In this document: positions 1-5,575 of the stretch, piece by piece | How the letters are laid out: every line of letters starts with the position of its first letter | Position numbering within the stretch: the first letter of the stretch is position 1 | Made by a program: the position numbers and the translations under genes | The notes under the pieces: generated by a model | Database searches by the model: none | What the model was told of the DNA's origin: nothing | What the model saw: only the letters and a program-made list of their open reading frames with translations | From: a virus | Virus record (IMG/VR): IMGVR_UViG_3300030118_002457 | Span: 1 to 23,738 of that record | Strand: one strand, 5' to 3' | DNA: 23,738 nt

Positions 1-88
1 GGAGATACATTTCGGTAGAAATGGTGAATATGGTGAAAAAGATATAGAAAAACTAGCAAAAAGACTTGACGCGGTTGCATTTATGTGA
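1..88 (+). CDS. 3' end of the last gene, repeated across the contig junction (partial)
   Basis: This is the last 28 codons plus the TGA (86-88) of the 91-residue protein that is complete at 23455-23730. The reading frame is codon-aligned from base 2. It carries one conservative Lys-to-Arg difference from the full copy. It has no start here because the contig begins inside the gene. In a circular genome it is the same gene, not a second one. No function is recognised. Confidence 0.8.
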   Translation, partial: EIHFGRNGEYGEKDIEKLAKRLDAVAFM

Positions 89-94
89 TATAGT
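66..94 (+). promoter_or_regulatory. Candidate sigma70-type promoter inside the last gene
   Basis: TTGACG (66-71) is followed after 17 bases by TATAGT (89-94). That is five of six matches at each box with ideal spacing. It lies in the last codons of the terminal gene and is repeated at the right end (23708-23736). It points into the small-RNA region that follows. It is a sequence match only, and coding constraint on the -35 box makes chance possible. Confidence 0.45.
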
Positions 95-109
95 AGTAAA
101 TATAATACG

Positions 110-141
110 TTGACAAGGTGTATTATACTCCGTAGTATATT
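110..141 (+). promoter_or_regulatory. Candidate promoter with overlapping palindromic operator
   Basis: TTGACA (110-115) is a perfect -35 box. After 17 bases comes TAGTAT (133-138, four of six matches); TATATT (136-141) is an alternative at 20 bases. A perfect inverted repeat, TATACT-CCGT-AGTATA (124-139), overlaps the -10 box and could be an operator for a repressor. Predicted initiation near 145 coincides with the first G of the structured RNA described next, which strengthens the call. Confidence 0.55.
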
Positions 142-144
142 ATA

Positions 145-277
145 GGTAGTGACATTTTATATTTGCCATATATTCCCCGGCATTACCTATAAATACAAAA
201 GTAATATTATGTTGTACAGACATTTTGTTACTCCTTATCGAAATAGGCTCTTTTCTTAGGATTTGAGCCTATTTTTT
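145..277 (+). ncRNA. Candidate phage small RNA, about 130 nt
   Basis: This is a promoter-to-terminator unit without an open reading frame. Transcription from the promoter at 110-138 should begin about 145. Bases 141-151 pair with 181-191 over 11 base pairs with one G-U wobble, which closes a first domain. A weak five-pair helix joins 200-204 with 228-232. The RNA ends in the strong hairpin and U-run at 241-277. Bases 231-238 (CTCCTTAT) match the anti-Shine-Dalgarno tail of 16S rRNA and are complementary to ATAAGGAG ribosome sites at 319-326 and 16975-16982. The role is unknown; an RNA that base-pairs with phage mRNAs is one possibility. The alternative is untranslated trailer of the late transcript. 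Confidence 0.5.
241..277 (+). terminator. Strong intrinsic terminator at the genome end
   Basis: AAATAGGCTC (241-250) pairs perfectly with GAGCCTATTT (265-274) over ten base pairs with a 14-base loop. The 3' arm runs into a tract of six T (272-277). It would end both the candidate small RNA and, in a circular genome, read-through from the late structural genes, before the promoter of the early genes at 280. Confidence 0.88.
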
Positions 278-279
278 AC

Positions 280-308
280 TTGACTTAGATAAATACTTGT
301 AGTAATAT
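280..308 (+). promoter_or_regulatory. Candidate early promoter upstream of the first gene cluster
   Basis: TTGACT (280-285) is followed after 17 bases by TAATAT (303-308). Initiation near 315 leaves a short leader containing the AAGGAG ribosome site (321-326) of the gene at 333. The spacer also holds GATAAATAC (288-296), a box that recurs in other intergenic gaps. Its place just after a strong terminator fits a new transcription unit. Confidence 0.55.
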
Positions 309-332
309 AGTATATAACATAAGGAGAATAAA

Positions 333-725
333 ATGTTAGATTACGAACAAATAGAGCATCATATACACGCCCTAAAATGTTCATTCGAAATAATAGGACG
401 AGCGGCGGGTATAACACCAGACGAACTCGTAGCAGTACGACAAGAGATGGTGAAAAGACACGGTAAGCATGATATAGACTGGAAAGGCGATCCACTAGCA
501 AAACTTGCCGCAGATTACTTTTACTGCATAGAACAAGATAGCAGATTAAAAGATAAACACTTCCTATCACCAAACATAAGATTACGATTATATCGAATGG
601 CGACAATGAATAAAGACGTTAAAGATATGTGGGATCAACTAGAAGAACTAGATCCAAACTGCTTCCTACAAGAAAGCGAAAAAGTATTTAAGAAAGTAAA
701 AAAGTTTAGGAGATATAAAGGATGA
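333..725 (+). CDS. Hypothetical protein, 130 aa, first early-type gene
   Basis: I do not recognise this family. The ATG follows AAGGAG by six bases and sits about 20 bases from a predicted transcription start, so it is probably the leader gene of a small early operon. The product is soluble-looking, with no membrane segment. It appears largely helical and charged, with an acidic middle (around residues 100-115) and a Lys/Arg-rich tail. Its stop overlaps the next start (ATGA at 722-725), which implies translational coupling. Position after a terminator and promoter and before the structural genes suggests a host-takeover or regulatory role, but nothing in the sequence proves it. It is also a candidate for a missing replication or transcription function. 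Confidence 0.8.
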   Translation: MLDYEQIEHHIHALKCSFEIIGRAAGITPDELVAVRQEMVKRHGKHDIDWKGDPLAKLAADYFYCIEQDSRLKDKHFLSPNIRLRLYRMATMNKDVKDMWDQLEELDPNCFLQESEKVFKKVKKFRRYKG

Positions 726-880
726 CATACGATGACGAATACGCTTACATGGTATTATTATACGGAGAGTTATTTAAAAACATATTAAACTCAATGCGTA
801 AAGGACAACAGTTCAAAGTACCTAAACGATATAAAGAAGCAACAGAACATACAAGAAAGTTTTACGATAAGTGGGGATAG
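722..880 (+). CDS. Small hypothetical protein, 52 aa
   Basis: The ATG overlaps the preceding stop in an ATGA. The frame stays open to TAG at 878-880, four bases before the next start, so the three genes are tightly coupled. The product begins MTYDDEYAYMVLLYG, an acidic, aromatic N-terminal half, and ends in a basic half (KVPKRYKEATEHTRKFYDKWG, residues 32-52, read in two parts). It has no membrane span or known motif. Coding is supported by AT-rich codon use like its neighbours and by exact packing between two genes. Function unknown. Confidence 0.7.
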   Translation: MTYDDEYAYMVLLYGELFKNILNSMRKGQQFKVPKRYKEATEHTRKFYDKWG

Positions 881-883
881 GCA

Positions 884-1300
884 ATGACAAAAGCATTTAA
901 AGATAAGATAACAAAAGTAGGGGACTGCGATATGTGGATAGCAGGCTGTCACATGCAAGGTTACCCGATGATGAGAAACCCAGATAATATGAAACAGATG
1001 GTAGTAGTAGTACGACATCTAGCAGAAAAGAAACTGGGATATAAACTAGATAGAAATACAAGAGTAAAGAATAACTGTGGTAATATAAAATGCGTAAATA
1101 TAGACCATTACGATATAGTTCATAAAGACGAAGATATCGATAGATGGAAGTGTACGCCACATCAAATAGCAGAAGAAATAAGACAAGAGATACGAGATGA
1201 CTATAATAACACAGAAAAGTATCACGGTCAAAAGCGAGACCTAAAAAAGAAGTACAATATAACATACGAGACATTAACGAAGATATTGAGTGGAAGATAA
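884..1300 (+). CDS. Degenerate HNH-type protein with C-terminal helix-turn-helix
   Basis: Residues 15-75 follow the phage HNH endonuclease pattern that usually reads C-x-x-W, GY, VHRLAY, then H-x-C and C-V-N-P-x-H. Here I see C15, W18, G26-Y27, VRHLAE (43-48), C65, N67, C70-V71-N72 and H75. The catalytic His that normally sits two residues before the first zinc-ribbon Cys is Asn63. The zinc-binding cysteines and last His are kept, so the fold is probably intact but cleavage is doubtful. Residues about 111-138 (RDLKKKYNITYETLTKILSGR, in part) look like the helix-turn-helix found after such domains. I infer a DNA-binding protein, possibly a regulator. It starts four bases after the previous stop and ends just before the long non-coding region. 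Confidence 0.7.
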   Translation: MTKAFKDKITKVGDCDMWIAGCHMQGYPMMRNPDNMKQMVVVVRHLAEKKLGYKLDRNTRVKNNCGNIKCVNIDHYDIVHKDEDIDRWKCTPHQIAEEIRQEIRDDYNNTEKYHGQKRDLKKKYNITYETLTKILSGR

Positions 1301-1315
1301 AAGCATAAATAATAT
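1286..1315 (+). promoter_or_regulatory. Weak candidate promoter for the structured RNA region
   Basis: TTGAGT (1286-1291) and TAATAT (1310-1315) are 18 bases apart. The -10 box equals that of the promoter at 280-308 and overlaps a CATAAATAA box (1304-1312). Initiation near 1322 would place the whole hairpin-rich region on one transcript. The match is modest and partly inside coding sequence. Confidence 0.25.
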
Positions 1316-1316
1316 A

Positions 1317-1371
1317 TGTAATGTTCAGCCATTACAAGTTTTAAAAAATGTTTTCTAACAACATTTTTATT
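1317..1371 (+). terminator. Two tandem AT-rich hairpins after the early genes
   Basis: TGTAATG (1317-1323) pairs with CATTACA (1330-1336) and is followed by AGTTTT. Next, AAAAATGTT (1344-1352) pairs with AACATTTTT (1360-1368), whose 3' arm is itself a T-run. Together they could act as a weak terminator for the genes at 333-1300. They could equally be the first helices of the structured RNA that follows. GC content of the stems is low, so termination strength is uncertain. Confidence 0.4.
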
Positions 1372-1372
1372 C

Positions 1373-2031
1373 TCTTAAAATCGATAGACCCTGTTATGCG
1401 AGTGTATAGCAGGGTCATTTATTATAAAAAGGGCAGAAAAAGGTTGACTTGGAAGCGTTTATATGATATGTTGATAAATAATACTAAGAGAAAAACTAAT
1501 ACATCGATTTTAAGACTAATATCTATCCCCACATATAGCAAACATAGTATCCTGAAAAAACGGGAAAAGGTTGCAAATCCGATAGAAATATAATCCCATG
1601 ATACCGTTGGTGTTGGCGTTAGCAACACAAGGTAGGTGTAAAAATCAGCAAGGCATTACGGTATATCGAGGCTGATGTAAAATCAAATAACGTGCCAAGA
1701 AGCAGGTAAGCACACCCATACACAATACTACCTAAGCGAAAGCAAAACAAGTCTTCTGGCGGCAGGTAAGCCGGCATTTTGCTGGCGAACCGTGGATAAA
1801 GAGGAGATATAATATACTCCATATATAACACATTATCCAAACATATAATAGGTAAAAGAAAACAAATAACGAAGTTCTAAATGAGCGATAGCGAATAAGG
1901 AACTGAGTTATTAGGTCTTGTAAAGACCTTAGCATAATGACTTAGCCAGTAAGGAACAAACTGACTAAGCCAAGATGGAAAAAATACCCAGGATAATAAG
2001 GGTATGGATATCTACCTTATGATAGGTATCC
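1373..2031 (+). ncRNA. Candidate large structured non-coding RNA, about 660 nt, class not recognised
   Basis: No credible gene lies between 1301 and 2092, yet the stretch is dense with nested, non-overlapping helices. They are 1373-1385/1503-1515 (13 perfect pairs), 1387-1397/1406-1416 (11), 1522-1527/1581-1586, 1610-1614 plus 1616-1617 with 1622-1628, 1630-1635/1728-1733, 1644-1649/1671-1676, 1770-1776/1780-1786, 1793-1799/1833-1839 (enclosing 1803-1806/1817-1820), 1865-1912 (with two tandem G-A motifs), 1913-1919/1923-1929, 1941-1950/1960-1969, 1984-1989/2000-2005 and, directly abutting, 2006-2014/2023-2031. Several helices contain G-U wobbles that would be A-C mismatches on the other strand, so the + strand is the RNA. 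Size, phage context and ornate folding recall giant RNAs such as GOLLD and ROOL, but I cannot match either. A replication primer RNA is another possibility. Confidence 0.68.
1444..1472 (+). promoter_or_regulatory. Candidate promoter within the non-coding region
   Basis: TTGACT (1444-1449) and TATGTT (1467-1472) are 17 bases apart. Initiation near 1480 would start an RNA of about 550 nt covering the 1522-2031 helices and lacking the left arm of the 13-pair helix. A GATAAATAA box (1473-1481) follows immediately. This and the candidate at 1286 are competing explanations for where the RNA begins. Confidence 0.35.
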
Positions 2032-2058
2032 ATTCGTATTTAATCAAAAAACAGTCAG

Positions 2059-2067
2059 CATAAATAC
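2059..2067 (+). promoter_or_regulatory. ATAAATAC box ahead of the structural genes
   Basis: CATAAATAC sits 26 bases before the ATG at 2093, between the end of the structured RNA and the ribosome site. The same core occurs at 188-196, 288-296 and 10602-10610, and nearly so at 1304-1312 and 1473-1481. It resembles the T4 late promoter TATAAATA. It would give a leader of about 20 bases with TAGGAG in it. No T4-type late sigma factor is recognised here. Confidence 0.35.
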
Positions 2068-2092
2068 ATATATAACATTTTAGGAGAAATAA

Positions 2093-2227
2093 ATGAAACT
2101 ACCAAATGAAGATGAACTTTACAAAACAAAGATTTTAACATATAAAATAATCAATGGTATATTAGCATTAATATTCATTGGTATGATAGCCACACCTATC
2201 GCATGGGTGGCAAGCATATTATTCTAA
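2093..2227 (+). CDS. Small single-span membrane protein, 44 aa
   Basis: The ATG follows TAGGAG with good spacing, and the frame runs to TAA at 2225-2227, ten bases before the next start. Residues 1-18 are charged and hydrophilic. Residues 19-44 form one hydrophobic helix (IINGILALIFIGMIA and on to the end) interrupted by a Pro. With a short cytoplasmic N-terminus and the span at the very end, it could be a small holin or lysis-timing protein, or a membrane peptide of unknown use. It is the first gene after the structured RNA and precedes the fibre genes. The lysis idea rests only on size and topology. Confidence 0.7.
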   Translation: MKLPNEDELYKTKILTYKIINGILALIFIGMIATPIAWVASILF

Positions 2228-2237
2228 GGAGATTATA

Positions 2238-2576
2238 ATGTCTGGAGCATTAGATTTAACAATAGAACAAGGTGCAACATTCAGCCGTACGATAACTATC
2301 AAGGATAGTGCAAACTCAGCCATCAATATATCAAGCGATAGTTTTGCAGGACAGGTAAGAAAAAGACATCAGAGTTCAGACACAGAAGCGGCCTTCTCAT
2401 TTAGTATAACAGATGGATCAAACGGTGTAGTAGTAGCAACAATATCAAGCACAAATACAGCACTTATGGAACCAGGCGACTTCGTATATGATATCGAATG
2501 GACACAAGCATCAGATTCCTCAGTTACTAGATTATTAGAGGGAACTGCGACAGTCACACCACAGGTGACAAGATAA
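2238..2576 (+). CDS. Ig-like fibre-associated structural protein, 112 aa
   Basis: The product is rich in Ser, Thr and alternating hydrophobics, as in an all-beta domain. It begins with the pattern LTIEQGATFSRTITIKDSAN (from residue 6) and later has GDFVYDIEWTQ. This pattern is common in small proteins beside tail fibres of marine phages and resembles the N-terminal domain of baseplate upper proteins (BppU-like). I infer a virion component that helps attach or decorate the fibre. AAGGAG lies seven bases before the ATG. Its stop overlaps the fibre start by one base (TAATG), so the two are translationally coupled. Confidence 0.7.
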   Translation: MSGALDLTIEQGATFSRTITIKDSANSAINISSDSFAGQVRKRHQSSDTEAAFSFSITDGSNGVVVATISSTNTALMEPGDFVYDIEWTQASDSSVTRLLEGTATVTPQVTR

Positions 2577-5575
2577 TGACAAACGTTACGGTATCAGAAA
2601 CAAAATATAACGTTACGATTGCAGAGACAAATCAAAACGTTACAACAACAAGCACAGGTGCGATTAATGTATCAGTTAACGCAACTGACTTAGCAACAAG
2701 CATAGCAAACGCAGGCGGTGGTGCAGAAGTACTTAAAACATTAGAAAACAATGTATTAACAGCAAGAACCATTACAGCAAATACAGAAGGCGATATCGTA
2801 GTATCCACAGTAGGCGATAATATCGACTTAGCATTATCAGACAATATTGAAGTAGCATCACTAAACGTTAGCGGTACAATAACAAATACAGCCGGAGGCG
2901 CAGTAGCCAACTTCGCAACAGCAAATGTAAATGGAACATTAACAGCAGGAAACATAGACGGAGCGGCGACTATCGATGGTACGGGTAATATTATTATTAC
3001 ACCTGGCTCAAGCAACTTCGTACATGTAAATACAAACTTAAGCGTAGGTAATACTTCAACACCACAAGGCGTAGAAATATTAGGAACAAGCATAGGTAAA
3101 ACTAGTGGATCAGCAACAGACATTACATTCACAGGAAACTTCAACGGTGACTTAACTGCAGGAACAACAAACATAAGTGGGCATCTTATCCCAGTTACAG
3201 ATGATACACACGACTTAGGTTCATCATCAAAAAGATTTAGAGATTTATATTTAGGACCCGGGTCCCTTTTTATCAACAACCAGAAAGTATTAGAAGACGA
3301 TAGTGGTACTATTAAAGTTAGTTCAACAAACAACTTAACAATAGAAAGTGGTGGAGACTTAACACTATTATCAACAAACAATACATCAACAATACAAGAT
3401 ACAACAATCAATCTAGGACCGTCAAATAATACAGGAACAACAAATATTAGAGGCACTCTAGATGTAGTTACAAAACTAGAAGTAGGTGATACAGACTTAA
3501 CATCAGGGTTATTACACCACGATGCATCAAACGGAAACTTCGAACTTAGAACAAACGGCACAGGCTTTACACATATAAACACAGCAGACTTATATGTAGG
3601 GCCACTGTCAGGTGCAGTAAAGATTGACGAAAATAGTATAGGTGTTACAGCAGGAACTCTAACAGTTACAGGTAATCTAGTAGGTAATGTTACAGGACAG
3701 GTATCAGACTTAAGTAATAAATCAACATCAGACTTAAGTGAAGGGTCAAACTTATATTATACAAACGCAAGAGCAGACGCAAGAGTTAATAACGCAATAT
3801 TAGACGAAGACGATTTTAGTTCAGACAGTGCAACCAAAGTCCCGTCACAACAAAGTACAAAGGCGTATATCGCTTCACAAATACAAACAAAAGATAATAC
3901 AGATGAGATAACAGAAGGCTCAAGCAACTTATACTTTACAAATGCAAGAGCAAGAGCGGCTATCTCAGAAGATAGCACACAGTTATCATATAACAGTTCA
4001 ACAGGTGTATTATCATATACACAAGGTAATACAGATACAGTAGCAGAAGGTAGTTCAAACCTTTATCACACATCAGCAAGAGCAATCTCTGCCGTAGAAG
4101 GTGAAAGCACACTAGACTTAAGTGGAGCAGTTACAGTCACAGGACAACTTACAGCAAACGATATTATCAAAGTAGATGATGGCTTTATCTTAACAGCGTT
4201 CAATCCATATGGCACAGGATCAAATATGCCTACAAGTATTATGGGTGTAGGACAAGAAGATGGATGGGCAGGCGTACATGTAAGAAACAGAGGCGCACAC
4301 GACTTCGGATTAGGCTCAGGACTTAACTTCTCACCAAGAGCATTGATGGTTATGTCAGCAGGTCGTAAGTCAGGATCAAGTGACGATTACTTAGATAACG
4401 GAGATGAGTTCGGCGTATTATCATTCAATCCATACACAGGATATAAGACTGGTGCAGAATGGTTGACAGGCTCAGCAGAGATTAGTGCATTAGCAACTGA
4501 AGACCATAGTACAACAGGCTTAGGAACTAAAGTCCGTATCGCAACAACAGAGAACGGTGAAGAAGCAGGAGCATCAGAAAGTTCTCATACAAATAAACAT
4601 ATCGATATTCAAGGCACAACTATCACAACAAGTGATACACTAAAGATTGATGACGCCTTAATCATTACAGGTAATATTACAAACGATGGTGGCGATGTTA
4701 CAGTAGCAGATACATTGAAAGTTACAGGAGCAACAAGCAACTTCACAACGTTCGGTGATAATACTATTACATCAAATAACTATGCAATACATGGGTTAAA
4801 GATACAAGCAGACGATACAAAGTGGGGCGCACTAGTACTAAAAGAGTTCGTAGGTGGTGCAAACAAACCAGCAGTATCAGGCTTCTCAAATCCAACGTTC
4901 GGAACAGAACTAGTAGGTGGCACTCCGAGTTCTCCAGCGGCAGTGGCGTCAGGTAAAAGAACTTTAGTATTACAATCTATAGCGGCAAACGAAAGTGACG
5001 GAACATTACCAGGCACAGCAGGTGCAATGGTTAAGTTCGAAACAAACGAAGCACAAACAACTTCAGCGATGGGACATAAAGTAGCCATTGAAAGTATAGG
5101 TAATGGTAATACAACACGTGCATCAAGTATTGTATGTAATGGTGCAAACATTACTTTACATGCAGAAGGCACAGCAAACTTATCAACTGGTGGAGACCTA
5201 AACATCAATGACGATGTTATTATTACAGGCACACTAAATCAGCAAGGTGCAATCTCAAATAGTACAGGTGACGTTACAGTAAATGATAACTTAAAAGTTA
5301 ATAACAATCTTACAGTAGATGGTAATACACAGTTAGGTAATGCAAATACAGATACAGCAACCGCAACTGCTAAACTTATAGCACAAAACGGTTTCAACAA
5401 TACAGTATTAACAACAACAGTAGCAAATCAACTTATAGGCTTCGGAGTAGTTCAAGCAGGAGACCAAGCATTCATATCAGATGGAAACGCAGGATCCCCT
5501 TGCATGGCCTTTAGCCCAGACGGATCATCCTGGAAGAAAATGCATTCACCAGGCGATAATATTAGTAGTTCATAA
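2576..5575 (+). CDS. Large tail fibre / receptor-binding protein, 999 aa
   Basis: This is a long beta-rich, Thr/Ser/Asn-rich protein of the marine phage fibre type. Residues 3-29 are three 9-residue repeats beginning NVT. Around residue 220 is the widely seen fibre motif RFRDLYLGPGSLFINNQ. Three EGSxNLYxTxAR repeats follow near residues 387, 445 and 489. Two larger modules, at about 535-690 and 735-865, resemble each other and a module in the second fibre gene at 21366. They share a GDEFGVL/GDRFGVI-type core, or its equivalent, and an ATTENGEEA/MTTEAQTGS-like strand. The C-terminus (GSPCMAFSPDGSSWKKMH) resembles a fibre tip. No Shine-Dalgarno site is seen; initiation is probably coupled to the gene before. 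The role in host recognition is inferred from family style and composition. Confidence 0.88.
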   Translation: MTNVTVSETKYNVTIAETNQNVTTTSTGAINVSVNATDLATSIANAGGGAEVLKTLENNVLTARTITANTEGDIVVSTVGDNIDLALSDNIEVASLNVSGTITNTAGGAVANFATANVNGTLTAGNIDGAATIDGTGNIIITPGSSNFVHVNTNLSVGNTSTPQGVEILGTSIGKTSGSATDITFTGNFNGDLTAGTTNISGHLIPVTDDTHDLGSSSKRFRDLYLGPGSLFINNQKVLEDDSGTIKVSSTNNLTIESGGDLTLLSTNNTSTIQDTTINLGPSNNTGTTNIRGTLDVVTKLEVGDTDLTSGLLHHDASNGNFELRTNGTGFTHINTADLYVGPLSGAVKIDENSIGVTAGTLTVTGNLVGNVTGQVSDLSNKSTSDLSEGSNLYYTNARADARVNNAILDEDDFSSDSATKVPSQQSTKAYIASQIQTKDNTDEITEGSSNLYFTNARARAAISEDSTQLSYNSSTGVLSYTQGNTDTVAEGSSNLYHTSARAISAVEGESTLDLSGAVTVTGQLTANDIIKVDDGFILTAFNPYGTGSNMPTSIMGVGQEDGWAGVHVRNRGAHDFGLGSGLNFSPRALMVMSAGRKSGSSDDYLDNGDEFGVLSFNPYTGYKTGAEWLTGSAEISALATEDHSTTGLGTKVRIATTENGEEAGASESSHTNKHIDIQGTTITTSDTLKIDDALIITGNITNDGGDVTVADTLKVTGATSNFTTFGDNTITSNNYAIHGLKIQADDTKWGALVLKEFVGGANKPAVSGFSNPTFGTELVGGTPSSPAAVASGKRTLVLQSIAANESDGTLPGTAGAMVKFETNEAQTTSAMGHKVAIESIGNGNTTRASSIVCNGANITLHAEGTANLSTGGDLNINDDVIITGTLNQQGAISNSTGDVTVNDNLKVNNNLTVDGNTQLGNANTDTATATAKLIAQNGFNNTVLTTTVANQLIGFGVVQAGDQAFISDGNAGSPCMAFSPDGSSWKKMHSPGDNISSS
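2582..2662 (+). repeat. Three 27-bp repeats at the fibre N-terminus
   Basis: Codons 3-29 of the fibre encode NVTVSETKY, NVTIAETNQ and NVTTTSTGA. The DNA repeats the core AACGTTAC at the start of each unit. The first two units match well and the third only in its first half. This looks like a recent internal duplication in the likely virion-attachment end of the fibre. Confidence 0.6.

Larger units (their letters stand above)
1..96. repeat. Left copy of 96-bp terminal direct repeat (genome closure)
   Basis: Bases 1-96 match 23643-23738 at 94 of 96 positions. The differences are G18 versus A, and A55 versus C. Both lie in the coding end of the last gene: the first changes Arg to Lys, the second is a silent Leu change. 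A terminal overlap of this kind is what a circular or circularly permuted genome gives when assembled. The two coding-compatible substitutions suggest two strain variants at the contig ends rather than a duplicated gene. The unit genome would be 23,642 bp. Confidence 0.85.

Noticed and set aside
188-196. Calling the ATAAATAC boxes T4 late promoters outright
   Set aside because: No gp55-, gp33- or clamp-like gene is visible, and this copy lies within the 3' arm of a small-RNA helix.
1348-1593. 81-residue reading frame inside the non-coding region, + strand
   Set aside because: No ribosome site, start inside an AT-rich hairpin, and it crosses several strong helices, so I treat it as chance in structured RNA.
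1591-2031. tmRNA, RNase P RNA, tRNA cluster or group I intron
   Set aside because: I see no tRNA-like acceptor/T-arm with CCA, no tag reading frame, no RNase P core sequences and no clear P3-P7 core or exon context. This is by eye only.
1373-2031. Direct assignment to GOLLD or ROOL
   Set aside because: Only size, ornate folding and phage context agree; I could not match class-specific sequence, so I leave the class open.
2632-3582. 316-residue reverse-strand frame opposite the tail fibre
   Set aside because: It mirrors the biased codons of the real + strand fibre, has no ribosome site and is a low-complexity Val/Pro/Ser/Phe-rich product.
3730-4080. CRISPR or tandem repeat array
   Set aside because: The repeated blocks are coding EGSxNLYxTxAR motifs of the fibre at irregular spacing with diverged DNA, not direct repeats with spacers.
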